From CAZFER01 sp964517495 (lineage in GTDB: Bacteria > Hinthialibacterota > Hinthialibacteria > Hinthialibacterales > Hinthialibacteraceae), in the NCBI GenBank assembly GCA_964517495.1, contig CAZFER010000002.1:119602-183601 (forward strand): a stretch of DNA of 64,000 bases, in the 5' to 3' direction. The first letter of the stretch is position 1; each line of letters begins with the position of its first letter. Position numbers and translations under genes: made by a program. The notes under the pieces were generated by a model. The model had not been told where the DNA came from, searched no databases, and saw only the letters and a list, made by a program, of their open reading frames with translations. Below are positions 27,884 to 37,070 of the stretch, one piece after another.

Positions 27884-27988
27884 ATTCTCCTTCCAAGACT
27901 GGGAGGGGCTAGGGGATGGTTGATAAGAAAACGTTGAGTAAAATCATTTAACCCCCTCCTAACTTCCCCATTTCATTGGGGGAGGAAT
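27884..27988. repeat. imperfect palindromic intergenic repeat
   Basis: About 105 bp. The ends ATTCTCCTTCC and GGGGGAGGAAT are near-inverse, and the inner GGGGCTAGGGGATGGTT and AACCCCCTCCTAACTTCCCC are partly complementary. It resembles the dispersed purine/pyrimidine-rich palindromes seen in many environmental genomes. Part of the long gap before the YjfB gene. The remaining intergenic stretch from 27989 to 28292 shows no gene. Confidence 0.6.
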
Positions 27989-28292
27989 AGTGGGATAGAT
28001 TATAAGTTTTCAATACCTTTCCACTTCATAAGGCTGATACATTACTCATTTCGATTATCATTTGATTTCATTATAGATGTTAATCCATGATTTTGGTGGA
28101 AAATAAGATGAAAAATGGTGAGATTTTCTGGAATCATTTCAGTAAGAGAAGGCTTTCCGATACATAAATTAATATAATTCAGTAGTTTACTAAGTTATCT
28201 CTAAAGCAGGTTTTATGTTGGTGATGTTATTATTCTTACGCTGATCATTGTGATTGAACCCAAAATTCCCCCAGATGTTTACAATTAATGAT

Positions 28293-28319
28293 TAAAGATT
28301 TATTACACTCTGCCGATAA
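28293..28319 (+). promoter_or_regulatory. sigma-28 (FliA)-type promoter for the YjfB-like gene
   Basis: TAAAGATT (28293-28300), exactly 11 nt, then GCCGATAA (28312-28319). The sigma-28 consensus is TAAAGTTT-N11-GCCGATAA, so 15 of 16 positions match with exact spacing. It lies about 130 nt before the ATG. Confidence 0.85.
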
Positions 28320-28449
28320 CGATATTGAACACGTCTCTATGATGATAAAGAGACAAGATTAAAATTCGCGATTCTTATCTTCTGGTGGGTATTCAATTAA
28401 TAAGCGAATTTTAAGGTCCTAAAGGATTAGGATGTAAATAGGTGCCAAA

Positions 28450-28641
28450 ATGGAACTCAATGTAAACGCACTTGCCCAATCGTTAAACACCCAAGCCGTC
28501 ATGGGCATGTTGCTCACCAAGGTTTTGGGTCAAACGGAAGAACTGATCAAGCAGCAAGCGACTGTCAATATCCAGAACGCCGAAGTGGTTCCCGCTCCTG
28601 TTGAAGAGGGAGTTGGCGAATCAGTAGACGTGGTGGCGTGA
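28450..28641 (+). CDS. YjfB-like putative motility protein
   Basis: A 63-aa protein whose N-terminal 35 residues (NVNALAQSLNTQAVMGMLL, then KVLGQTEEL) match the small YjfB family of putative motility proteins. The remainder is a Val/Glu/Pro-rich tail. The family is small and poorly studied but is often under flagellar control. The sigma-28-like promoter upstream independently supports a motility link. AGGTG lies upstream of the ATG. It has no operon partner: tmk lies on the opposite strand just after it. Confidence 0.7.
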   Translation: MELNVNALAQSLNTQAVMGMLLTKVLGQTEELIKQQATVNIQNAEVVPAPVEEGVGESVDVVA

Positions 28642-28672
28642 ATGGAGTATTTAATGGCCGCATATAGCAAGA

Positions 28673-29335
28673 TCAACTTGTAATCAATCGTTTTTCAACG
28701 AGACGCTCAACCTCTGCCCACACCTTTTCGATTGATTCTTCAGAAGAGATAACTATATACCTTTCCGGATCATTTTTTGCCAACTCCAAAAAACCCTTTC
28801 GAACTTGTGTCATGAATTCGATTGATTCAGATTCAAAACGATCTTTGACCACTTCACCATGATTTCGCTCTTGAACACGCTGTATTCCGTGTTTGACATC
28901 AATATCCAGGATAATGGTTAGGTCGGGTTTTTGATGCCAGGTGGCGAATTGGTTTAAATAATCCACTTTAGCCAGTTCCACATGTCTTCCATATCCTTGG
29001 TAGGCCATGGTTGAGTCGGTATGGCGGTCGAGAATTACTATTTTTCCTTGATTTAATGAGGGAATTACCACATTCCGCATTAATTGAGCTCGAGCGGCTT
29101 CGATTAAAAGCAACTCGACTTCAGGTTCGAGTGGAAAGGTGGAAGAAAGCAATATCTGGCGGATGGATTCACCGACCTCTGTTCCGCCCGGTTCACGGGT
29201 ATAGATGATGGAAAAGCCTTGATTCGACAACCATTGCTCCAATCGTTTGGCAATAGTTGTTTTGCCAGCACCTTCGATTCCCTCAATGGTGATAAAGCAA
29301 CCTGTTGTGTTTTGTACCGGTGTAGTTTCAGACAT
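28673..29335 (-). CDS. tmk: thymidylate kinase
   Basis: Phosphorylates dTMP to dTDP, using ATP, in the dTTP pathway. P-loop GIEGAGKT (residues 19-26), TREPGGTEVGE, and the DRHTDSTMAYQGYGR stretch (family DRY/H motif) are diagnostic. At 220 aa it is normal. Its ATG overlaps the moxR stop by 8 nt (ATGTCTGA), so it is translationally coupled to the AAA ATPase upstream. Confidence 0.95.
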   Translation of the reverse strand: MSETTPVQNTTGCFITIEGIEGAGKTTIAKRLEQWLSNQGFSIIYTREPGGTEVGESIRQILLSSTFPLEPEVELLLIEAARAQLMRNVVIPSLNQGKIVILDRHTDSTMAYQGYGRHVELAKVDYLNQFATWHQKPDLTIILDIDVKHGIQRVQERNHGEVVKDRFESESIEFMTQVRKGFLELAKNDPERYIVISSEESIEKVWAEVERLVEKRLITS

Positions 29336-30329
29336 TGGCTGCTTTGTAAACTGTATCCACTTTTTCCAGGATGTTTTCCAATATCTTATCGGGGGTCATC
29401 CCTTCGGCTTCACCTTCGAAATTCAGGATAAGGCGGTGGCGCAAGGCTGGTTTGATGCTGGTTCGGATATCATCGAAACTGACATTGTAACGCCCATCCA
29501 GCAGGGCTTTTATTTTACCGGCCAGGATAAGGGCTTGAGCGCCCCGGGGGCTTGAGCCATATCGCACGAATTGGTTGGTCATATCGGTGGCAAATTCGCT
29601 CCCCGGATGGGTGGAAAGCACACAACGGACAGCATAATCACGAACATGAGTCGCGATGGGCACTTCGCGGCAGAGGATTCGCATTTCGCGTACCTGTTCA
29701 CCGCTCATGATTTTTTGTGGCATGGGTTCTTCCTTGTCGGTGGTGCGCACCAATACTTCTGTTAATTCTTCACGTGAAGGGTATTCAACAATTAATTTGA
29801 GTAGGAATCGATCCAGCTGGGCTTCCGGCAAGGGATAGGTGCCTTCCATTTCCAATGGGTTTTGAGTGGCTAGCACGACAAAGGGCTGATCAAGAGTATA
29901 CGTGGTTCCACCGGTGGTAACCCGGTGTTCTTGCATGGCTTCCAGTAGAGCGGATTGGGTTTTGGGGGTTGCCCGGTTGATTTCGTCCGCTAAAACAACA
30001 TTGGTGAAGATTGGTCCTCGTTCAAAACGGAATGAGCGGCTTCCATCCTGCGCCTGGTCAATCACATTGGTTCCGATAATATCGGCAGGCATCAAGTCTG
30101 GCGTAAATTGAACACGTGAAAAATCGAGGTCCAACGCCTGGGACATGGTACGAACCAATAATGTTTTACCCAAACCCGGTACACCCTCAAGCAGGGCATG
30201 GCCTCCCGCGAAGAGACAAACCAAGGCGCCGTCGATAATTTCTTGACTACCGACGATGACCTTTCCTATTTCTTCGCGAAGCCGAATAAAGTCATCACGA
30301 AACTTTTCCGTTCTTTCTTCAATACTCAT
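29328..30329 (-). CDS. MoxR-family AAA+ ATPase
   Basis: 333-aa AAA+ ATPase of the MoxR/RavA group: Walker A GVPGLGKT (residues 49-56), Walker B VLADEINR, sensor 1 region ATQNPLEMEGTYPLPEAQLD and the C-terminal lid. MoxR proteins act as chaperones in assembling complexes and are usually followed by DUF58 and von Willebrand genes. Here none is present and the partner is tmk. AAGGGGAAC is a good ribosome site. Function: probable protein-remodelling ATPase, client unknown. Confidence 0.9.
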   Translation of the reverse strand: MSIEERTEKFRDDFIRLREEIGKVIVGSQEIIDGALVCLFAGGHALLEGVPGLGKTLLVRTMSQALDLDFSRVQFTPDLMPADIIGTNVIDQAQDGSRSFRFERGPIFTNVVLADEINRATPKTQSALLEAMQEHRVTTGGTTYTLDQPFVVLATQNPLEMEGTYPLPEAQLDRFLLKLIVEYPSREELTEVLVRTTDKEEPMPQKIMSGEQVREMRILCREVPIATHVRDYAVRCVLSTHPGSEFATDMTNQFVRYGSSPRGAQALILAGKIKALLDGRYNVSFDDIRTSIKPALRHRLILNFEGEAEGMTPDKILENILEKVDTVYKAANV

Positions 30330-30484
30330 CTTGTTCCCCTTTATCGTTTGAATGAATCAAAATAGCCGATGAAGCCTATCAATGCAACGGTTGTTTATGA
30401 AATAATGTAACACGATTATTGGCTTGATAACCAGTTTTGGATTTAATGATAAACGTATTTTGATCACGATTGAATAAGATAAAC

Positions 30485-32122
30485 ATGGTTAATCGACAAA
30501 TTCATATCTCTATCCTGCTCTTATATGGATGGACGTTTTGGCTTGGATGGTGGATCTATACACATTCCATTGCAGATGGGGGATTGGCCTCGTGGGATGG
30601 ATTTGAGCGATGTGCTTGGGGAGCGAATATATGGCATGATCTACGCCATTTGGATTATTCACAATTCTGGGTACATACTCATGAGCAGGTGGTGTGGCCT
30701 TTTTTACATTCCTGGTTGACAGGAGCGTATTTCTTACTTTTTCAGCCTTCATTAGCATCAGCGCGTTTAATTTCCCTGACGGCCTATGTATTAGGCAGTG
30801 TATTGATATTGGCCAGGTTTAATCTTGTTCCACGTTTTTCCTCAGACGATAAAGGCATGTGTAGATATGATTATTCGCTCATCACAGGTGGTGTTATTGC
30901 GTGGAGTTTATTTACCTGTTCTCCTTTGGTTATTCAACAAGCCGCGGGGATTATGAGTGAGTTATTGGGTTTTGTGCTGGTATTCATGGCCATAACCGCT
31001 TATGAGGAAGAGTTGTTATCAAAACGGTTGCGTGTCTGGATTTCCGCTTGTGCATTGATCTTACTCTTTTACTATAAATATAACTTTGCTTGTTTAACCT
31101 ATGCCGGTTTCTTTTTGGCGGTTGGATTGAAAGAGCGATTTCGTGTAAAGCGTTTGATAGCCGGGGAATATCTTATCCTTTTTGGTGTTCCGTTGATCGG
31201 ATTGGTGTTATGGCTGCTACCTGACTTCAATCATAAAATCCAAGGATTTTTTGGATTTGCGTTTAACAATCCTGCCGCGCGCACTCCATTTAGTCTTGAG
31301 AGCCTTTTCTTTTATCCCGGGCAAATCAGTGAATATTATTTTCCGTCTCAATGGATTGCTTTACTTGTGTATATAGGTGTGGCTGTTTCATTCGTGGATC
31401 GGGTTTTAAAACGGCAGAGTGATGTGCTGGTGATGTGTATGGTTGTTCATTTCGCCGCTGCCGTAATCCATCCAATGAAAGATATACGTTTCGTGTTTAT
31501 CCCTATGTGCTTGATGTTTGTTTTAGCAAGTGAAGGATGGCAGGGGTTGATCCAGGATATTTTTAAGCGGTGGACGAGGGTAAGCCTTATCGTAAATGCT
31601 ATCTTGGTTGTCATAGTATTCATACCTGCTATTTATTATCAGCAGGATGTGCTCCGAAAACCTCATGTTTCGCAAAGCCAGATTCATCAAGCTCCCATTC
31701 GAACCATTCTTGATCGAGTATCAAAAGATGATCGGATTGCTTTTCTAATCGCGCATGATATCGTGATTCCCCCGGCGGTTAGTTATTATTTGATTACGAA
31801 TTTAGATACTACTCAGAGGGGGGATCAGAATGGCAAGCGGTGGGATTTCCTGTATTTGTTTCATTTAAAAGAGGCAGTTGAATCTTTATCGGATGAGGAG
31901 AAGGTGAAACAACTGCAATATAAACTTTTCTTAATGCAAGCCAATAAAATTGTGACGATTGAATCGACAGCCCCCCATAAAATTGCCCGATATGAACAGT
32001 TATTTGCCGGGACGCAGCAATATATTGAAATAGTTCCTGCCTTGGATGATTTTGAATTGATAGTGGAGCGTGATTTCCAAACGTCTGATCTACGATTGAA
32101 AATATACGAATCAAAACATTAA
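30485..32122 (+). CDS. GT-C-type membrane glycosyltransferase-like protein
   Basis: About 545 aa with a large number of hydrophobic segments (roughly 11-12). The N-terminal loop after the first helix contains DGFERCAWGANIW, where GT-C (GT39/GT83-like) enzymes carry their catalytic acidic residue. The C-terminal 150 residues are soluble and probably periplasmic. ATG 30485 is preferred to TTG 30470. Probably a polyprenyl-phosphate-sugar-dependent glycosyltransferase, but the assignment is only by topology. Confidence 0.65.
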   Translation: MVNRQIHISILLLYGWTFWLGWWIYTHSIADGGLASWDGFERCAWGANIWHDLRHLDYSQFWVHTHEQVVWPFLHSWLTGAYFLLFQPSLASARLISLTAYVLGSVLILARFNLVPRFSSDDKGMCRYDYSLITGGVIAWSLFTCSPLVIQQAAGIMSELLGFVLVFMAITAYEEELLSKRLRVWISACALILLFYYKYNFACLTYAGFFLAVGLKERFRVKRLIAGEYLILFGVPLIGLVLWLLPDFNHKIQGFFGFAFNNPAARTPFSLESLFFYPGQISEYYFPSQWIALLVYIGVAVSFVDRVLKRQSDVLVMCMVVHFAAAVIHPMKDIRFVFIPMCLMFVLASEGWQGLIQDIFKRWTRVSLIVNAILVVIVFIPAIYYQQDVLRKPHVSQSQIHQAPIRTILDRVSKDDRIAFLIAHDIVIPPAVSYYLITNLDTTQRGDQNGKRWDFLYLFHLKEAVESLSDEEKVKQLQYKLFLMQANKIVTIESTAPHKIARYEQLFAGTQQYIEIVPALDDFELIVERDFQTSDLRLKIYESKH

Positions 32123-32463
32123 GATTCTGCTGATTTATGGCTCAAGGCATCAACATGCTCTTGTACAACTTCAGGGGGGGAATCTTTTACCAACTTGCGA
32201 AATGACCAGACCAGGAAAAAGATATCGTCTACCCGGCCCATAAACAGGAAGGGGAAATCTTTGACCAAATCAATGGGTAGAAAAAAGTAGGCAATGGAAA
32301 AATAGCAAAATAGTTTGAGATGATAGGGAACTCGTGGATCGCCCAATAAACGGGAAAACAACCGTATAAAATTGGGGAGGTGAAATATAAAGGTCAAAAC
32401 CGTTGTCGGTGAAAAACGGCTAGCCGCTTCCATGAAACGTGAAAAAACAAAAGGACCGCGCAT
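32119..32463 (-). CDS. DUF1232 (YkvA-like) membrane protein
   Basis: 114 aa. The family signature is YFFLPIDLVKDFPFLFMG followed by VDDIFFLVW, in which a hydrophobic hairpin carries a conserved P-x-D-L-x-x-D motif. The function of YkvA-like proteins is not established. The stop overlaps the end of the convergent GT-C gene by 4 nt. Confidence 0.8.
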   Translation of the reverse strand: MRGPFVFSRFMEAASRFSPTTVLTFIFHLPNFIRLFSRLLGDPRVPYHLKLFCYFSIAYFFLPIDLVKDFPFLFMGRVDDIFFLVWSFRKLVKDSPPEVVQEHVDALSHKSAES

Positions 32464-32504
32464 TATACCCCGTTCGCTCAGAGATATTCTTTAATATAAG
32501 GATA

Positions 32505-33929
32505 TTATAATCCCAAGCGTTGTCGAAGGGTATTGCGCGATATGCCTAACAACTTCGCCGCTTGAACCTGATTATTGCCGGTTTTTTCCATAGCCAGTTT
32601 GGAAAGTTCGCTTTCTAACCATTGGAAAATTTTCATAGGCTTGTTGTTTTGTTGGCTCAATATTTGGTTCCACAATTGATGAAGCGCTTGTTCGAGATTG
32701 TCTTGGGTTAAGGTTTCAATGACTTCGGGTCCCGTGGGTGTGGTTGATTTTTCCCAATTGGATTTGTTGGGTAAAAGATGATCGATGGTGATGATATTTC
32801 CCCGTGCCAATAGAAGCGCGCGTTGAATGGCATTTTCCAGTTCACGAACATTGCCCGGCCAGTTGTAGTTGGATAAAAAATCAGCCGCTTCTTTGGATAA
32901 GGGCAGGGTATCATATCCCGCACAACGGGCAAAATATCGGGCTAATAAAGGAATATCGCTGCGACGCTCGCGCAAAGGGGGAAGATGGATATTAACCACT
33001 TGCAAGCGATAAAAGAGATCCTCACGGAATTTATTCTCTTTAACCATGGCAGCCAGATCCTGGTTGGTCGCGGCTATGATACGAACATCGGTTCGGATAA
33101 TTTCCTTGCCGCCTACCCGTTGGAAGGATTTATCCTGAAGAACCCGTAACAGTTTCCCTTGGGTAAGGAAGGTCAATTCTCCTATTTCGTCCAGAAATAG
33201 CGTACCTTTTCGTGCTTGTTCGAACTTACCAATGCGGCGTTCATGGGCACCAGAAAACGCACCCTTTTCATGGCCGAACAGCTCACTTTCCAACAGTGTT
33301 TCAGGAATGGCAGCACAATTGATAGGGAGAAAAAGGTTGTTTTTTCGCGGACTATGACTGTAAATTGCCCGTGCAACCAGTTCTTTGCCGGTACCGCTTT
33401 CGCCGGTAAGAAGCACGAGGGCGTCGCTATCCGCTACTTTGCCAATCAATTTATATACATCTTGCATGGCAGATGAATTACCGATAAGCATATCATTGGA
33501 GCCGGAAAAGCCTTCCTCTGTTCCCCAAACCACTGATTTTTGCATTAATCGGCGTGTTGAAAGCGCATTTTGGATGACTTCCATCATCTTGGGAGGATCA
33601 AATGGTTTTAATATGTAATCGAAAGCTCCCAGGCGAGTGGCTTCAATTGCCGAGGTGGTGGTGGAATAAGCCGTCATAATGATAACGGGAATACGCTGGT
33701 GTTTCTTGTTAATTTCCTTTAAGGTCGTCAGGCCATCCAAATTCTCCATTTTGATGTCCATGATGATCAAATCCGGTAATGTATGCTCAAGGATATCAAG
33801 TGCTTCCATGCCGGAGGTGGCATTGACAATTCGGCAGTTTAAAGGTTCAAGAAAACGTTTAAATGAATAATGAACGTCTTCTTCGTCATCCACGATTAAG
33901 ATGATAGAATCGTTTTCTGAGCGATTCAT
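32505..33929 (-). CDS. NtrC-family sigma-54-dependent response regulator
   Basis: 474 aa. The receiver domain has acid pocket D14-D15, phosphoacceptor D58 (DLIIMDIKM) and conserved K108 (ILKPF). The AAA+ domain has Walker A GESGTGKE, then the sigma-54 contact loop GAFSGA (usual GAFTGA, with Thr to Ser), Walker B LFLDEIGEL and arginine-finger region DLFYRLQ. A C-terminal Fis-type HTH (AAKLLGISRNTLRQRLG) binds DNA. The ATG at 33929 begins MNRSENDSIILIVDDEED. An in-frame TTG at 33977 is less likely. No histidine kinase is adjacent. Its targets are unknown. Confidence 0.9.
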   Translation of the reverse strand: MNRSENDSIILIVDDEEDVHYSFKRFLEPLNCRIVNATSGMEALDILEHTLPDLIIMDIKMENLDGLTTLKEINKKHQRIPVIIMTAYSTTTSAIEATRLGAFDYILKPFDPPKMMEVIQNALSTRRLMQKSVVWGTEEGFSGSNDMLIGNSSAMQDVYKLIGKVADSDALVLLTGESGTGKELVARAIYSHSPRKNNLFLPINCAAIPETLLESELFGHEKGAFSGAHERRIGKFEQARKGTLFLDEIGELTFLTQGKLLRVLQDKSFQRVGGKEIIRTDVRIIAATNQDLAAMVKENKFREDLFYRLQVVNIHLPPLRERRSDIPLLARYFARCAGYDTLPLSKEAADFLSNYNWPGNVRELENAIQRALLLARGNIITIDHLLPNKSNWEKSTTPTGPEVIETLTQDNLEQALHQLWNQILSQQNNKPMKIFQWLESELSKLAMEKTGNNQVQAAKLLGISRNTLRQRLGL

Positions 33930-34005
33930 GGTGTTTTTTCCATCCTCAACTCTGATTTGTGTGAAATTAATGTTCAATTTTAGTCTTGAATTCTTGTATT
34001 ATAGC

Positions 34006-34035
34006 TTGACTATAACCTATGTAATCATTCATAAT
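34006..34035 (+). promoter_or_regulatory. putative promoter of the bactofilin gene
   Basis: TTGACT (34006-34011) and CATAAT (34030-34035) with an 18-nt spacer. The divergent regulator starts about 75 nt to the left, so the 157-nt gap is a shared regulatory region. Confidence 0.5.
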
Positions 34036-34085
34036 GTTTTGTAAATATTTTAGCAAGAGTGATACCAAAAAGAGAGAATGGAACG

Positions 34086-34568
34086 ATGGTTGATTTTTCC
34101 TTTACCGAAGATGATTTGGATGAACTTCCAGAAGAGGATACGGATGAGCAGAACACAGAAGATAGCGATGCTGTGCATTCTGTCATTGCTCCTGATGTGG
34201 AATTAAATGGCACTTTAAAGTTAAAACATGCCATTGATTTTTCTGGTACCTTTCAGGGTGATATTGAGTCAAATAATACCGTCAATATTAAGGAAGAGGG
34301 CAATTTTGAAGGCAAAATTGATGTTTTTAACCTTGTGATTGAAGGTATCGTAAAAGGTGAAATGGTTGCCCGGAAGCGTTTGGAAGTGCGGGAAGGTGGA
34401 ACATTCATTGGTGATTTGGAAATCCAGCCTGAAATCATTATTCTCTCAGAATTTGCTTCTTTTGGAAAAGATAAACAAACGGCTGAATCATTTAAAAAAG
34501 AATATGTTCGCAATCGAACATCATCCCCCCAAACCAAAGAACAAGAAAAAGGCTCAAGTGACAAATGA
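34086..34568 (+). CDS. bactofilin-like polymer-forming protein
   Basis: About 160 aa. An acidic N-terminal tail (DDLDELPEEDTDEQ) precedes the bactofilin right-handed beta-helix core, VIAPDVELNGTLKLKHAIDF with repeating hydrophobic turns through GTFIGDLEIQPEIIIL. A charged tail follows. Bactofilins self-assemble without nucleotide into cytoskeletal filaments that position cell-wall or division factors. ATG 34086 (MVDFSF) is preferred to GTG 34059. It starts at a possible promoter and is followed by a hairpin. Confidence 0.85.
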   Translation: MVDFSFTEDDLDELPEEDTDEQNTEDSDAVHSVIAPDVELNGTLKLKHAIDFSGTFQGDIESNNTVNIKEEGNFEGKIDVFNLVIEGIVKGEMVARKRLEVREGGTFIGDLEIQPEIIILSEFASFGKDKQTAESFKKEYVRNRTSSPQTKEQEKGSSDK

Positions 34569-34590
34569 TCTGTTTAAAAATAAACAGATC
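34567..34590 (+). terminator. hairpin at the end of the bactofilin gene
   Basis: A perfect 10-bp inverted repeat GATCTGTTTA/TAAACAGATC with a 4-nt loop that begins inside the stop codon (TGA 34566-34568). No T-run follows, so it may stabilise the 3' end or act as a weak terminator. Confidence 0.5.
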
Positions 34591-34769
34591 GAAAATTTGT
34601 TGTTGATATTCAAACATTTTTTTCAAACGGCGGGTTTTGATGAAAGCAGTTAATCTGCTGTTTTGATATGTTGTTATCCTGCTTTGTTTTACCCTATTAA
34701 TCCATCAACCAAACCTATAGAATTGATTCTCAACTCAATTTATTACCAGATGAGAGAATGGGGATTGCT

Positions 34770-36146
34770 ATGAGTCAATATTCACGTCGAAATTTCATGA
34801 AACATACTGCGATGGGAGCCGCCGCGCTTGGATTGGCTGCTCATGAGAAATCGGTTTATGCACAAGAACGGGGTGAACGGGCTTCACAGGATCAATCCGT
34901 CAAAGTTTTGAATCCCAAGAATCGTGTTCCACTTAGTTTTATTATCGATGATTCCACCTGTTTAGTGAATTTGGCATATTATGGCATCCCTCAATTTCAT
35001 CAATCATTTCCTGATCGATATAAGCAGCCTTGGCGTGAGTTGCCTCAAGAAATCCCCGATGCATTTGTAAGGAAATTTGGTGAATGGTGCCATGAGCATG
35101 GCGTGAAAGGAAAATACAGTATCGTTCCCTATCCCGCGTGTGTTGGTTGGGTGGATCGTTTCATACCGGGTTGGTCCAAAAAGGAATTGGAGGACAGTCT
35201 GGAGTTAGTGCGAACCTTAATGGTTCCCGATTGGGATATTCATCCTGAAATGGTGTCTCATACAAGAGTGATCGATATAAAAACCGGGCGTCCCTATGCT
35301 GATTCCAGCGAATATTACATGGAGAATTGGCGTTGGACAGATGATAAATCAGTGGATCAGCTCGCAGATTACATAGCCTATGCATTGCAAATTCTAAAAA
35401 ATGCCGGATTAGAATGTGAAGGCATGACCACACCGGGCGGATTTGGAAACCGGGTGCTGCCAGAATTATCTCAGGCGACTTTGCAGGCTTGCCGTGAGGT
35501 TTATCAGACGGAAATTCCCCATTACTTCCGGCACTTGTATACCGATGAACGCAGTGTGGCTCCTCGAGTGGAGTATGCCAATGGAATCGATGGGCCGGAT
35601 CCTGAGTGCGTTGTTTCGATCATTGGATGCACTGGAGATTGGTTTGGTGGTTGGGATGGTTTGAATCCAGGATTAGTGGATCGATTAATCACGGAAGATT
35701 TAAAGGGTGGACGCATGCCCGAGGTGATCGAACGAGGGGAACCGGCAATTATGGTTTGCCACTGGCCGGGAATTTATTTCAATGGAGAAGAGATTGGATT
35801 TAACATTTTTAAAGAAGCTGTGCGCCGCATGCATGCCGCTTATGATAACTTGATTTGGTTGAAATTAAGCACCATTTCACGTTATTGGGCAGCTAAGGAA
35901 CTTACGACGATTAAACGAATCGGGAACCGTGTGCAATTCAAAGCACCGTTTGCCTCACCATTTTACACTGTGGAAGTTGCTTCCACTGCCAATTCCGTGC
36001 CAAAGCAAATTATCGCCGGAGAGCAAAAACCGCTTAAAGAAGTGAATGATCCCTTGAAATTGGATACGGGGTGTTGGGTAAGGAAAGAAAACAAGGCCAT
36101 TGTTTGCATCGACTTGCCAAAAGGTAATTCTGAGGTGGTTGTGTGA
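34770..36146 (+). CDS. Tat-exported protein, carbohydrate-deacetylase-like
   Basis: About 458 aa. The N-terminus MSQYSRRNFMKHTAMGAAAL is a twin-arginine signal (SRRNFMK). After it come a segment RVPLSFIIDDS that resembles the first acidic strand of polysaccharide-deacetylase-like barrels, conserved His/Trp-rich stretches (HWPGIYFNGEE) and a C-terminal beta module. Relatives of this sort in uncultivated genomes are mostly unnamed. The catalytic role is a guess, but export and a cofactor or folded state before export are suggested by the Tat signal. ATG 34770 has GGGGA 5 nt upstream. Confidence 0.6.
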   Translation: MSQYSRRNFMKHTAMGAAALGLAAHEKSVYAQERGERASQDQSVKVLNPKNRVPLSFIIDDSTCLVNLAYYGIPQFHQSFPDRYKQPWRELPQEIPDAFVRKFGEWCHEHGVKGKYSIVPYPACVGWVDRFIPGWSKKELEDSLELVRTLMVPDWDIHPEMVSHTRVIDIKTGRPYADSSEYYMENWRWTDDKSVDQLADYIAYALQILKNAGLECEGMTTPGGFGNRVLPELSQATLQACREVYQTEIPHYFRHLYTDERSVAPRVEYANGIDGPDPECVVSIIGCTGDWFGGWDGLNPGLVDRLITEDLKGGRMPEVIERGEPAIMVCHWPGIYFNGEEIGFNIFKEAVRRMHAAYDNLIWLKLSTISRYWAAKELTTIKRIGNRVQFKAPFASPFYTVEVASTANSVPKQIIAGEQKPLKEVNDPLKLDTGCWVRKENKAIVCIDLPKGNSEVVV

Positions 36147-36155
36147 TCTTATAAT

Positions 36156-36569
36156 CTAAGCCCCTGAGTTTAAATCAATCAGATGAAGGGGAAGGCTTTG
36201 CAGAGTCCGGAAATCCGGATCGGTTGTCACAAATAGTGTGCAACCGTAATGAACAGCAAACGCCACATGCGTGGCATCAAATGCTTTTAAGCCATCCTGT
36301 TGTGAATAAAAGAGTGCGTTCTGGAAAACAGAGTCAAATGTGGGTATATGGATTGCTTCTGCAAAAACTTCCTTATAGCCTAATATTAGTTCCAGTTGGT
36401 TTTTCCGTTGAGGTTTGATTAAGGCTTCAAGAACAATTAAATCAGATAGGCAGAATTTCCATCCATCTTTTTTTAGTTCATGCAGTTCTTCTTGGATTAA
36501 ATTGCGATAGATGGGAATTCCCTCGCCTCGAATTATCCATATAGAAGTGTCCAGGTAGGCGTATTTCAA
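36156..36569 (-). CDS. PIN-domain protein, VapC-like toxin
   Basis: 137 aa with the PIN layout: YLDTSIWI at the N-terminus (first Asp), a central Glu (LEALIKP), and C-terminal AFDATHVAFAVHYG followed by FVTTDPDF, giving the acidic cluster of PIN RNases. It starts with TTG at 36569, 7 nt behind GGGAT. The start lies 4 nt after the stop of the antitoxin-like gene, so they are coupled. The pair is a VapBC-like type II toxin-antitoxin module with no visible damage. Confidence 0.8.
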   Translation of the reverse strand: MKYAYLDTSIWIIRGEGIPIYRNLIQEELHELKKDGWKFCLSDLIVLEALIKPQRKNQLELILGYKEVFAEAIHIPTFDSVFQNALFYSQQDGLKAFDATHVAFAVHYGCTLFVTTDPDFRTLQSLPLHLIDLNSGA

Positions 36570-36572
36570 TTT

Positions 36573-36800
36573 TTATCCCTTTATTTCATGTAAATCACGA
36601 AGAATATCATCAGGGGTGCGGCGTGGGAAATCGAGTTTGTCAATTTTTTCAAAGACTTTCTCAATATCCTCCCAATTTCCTTTATCTGAATTGACAATTT
36701 GACTACTGCATGTCTGTAAGGTGATCTCATCCCCCGGCTTCAAATCCGGTGATTTTACCCGTAACACACCATTTTCTGTCACTTCGGCTATTAATGCCAT
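36573..36800 (-). CDS. antitoxin partner of the PIN protein
   Basis: 75 aa. The N-terminal half AEVTENGVLRVKSPDLKPGD resembles the short AbrB/DUF104-type antitoxin module, where a beta-rich N-terminus binds DNA and the acidic C-terminus (WEDIEKVFEKIDKLDF) binds the toxin. It is the first gene of the two-gene module. The family is assigned on form and position. Confidence 0.7.
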   Translation of the reverse strand: MALIAEVTENGVLRVKSPDLKPGDEITLQTCSSQIVNSDKGNWEDIEKVFEKIDKLDFPRRTPDDILRDLHEIKG

Positions 36801-37070
36801 TGGGATAGGTCTCCTGATCTATTTTAATAATTTTGTTTATGCGTTTAATCTATGGTCAATGTTTAGTATACTGCAGCGGTAAAAAGGAGTCAAATTTATG
36901 TTCATACTTGATTGACAAATAGATTCCATCGTGGTCCGAAGGAGAAGTCTGAAAGGTTATTTAAATTGATAAATTATGATTTTCTTTGTTTACTTGAAAA
37001 AATAGGGTAATTAGGAGTAATATAGTTGTCACAGCATTAATTGAATTCAGCATGAAAGTAGGCAACTCTG

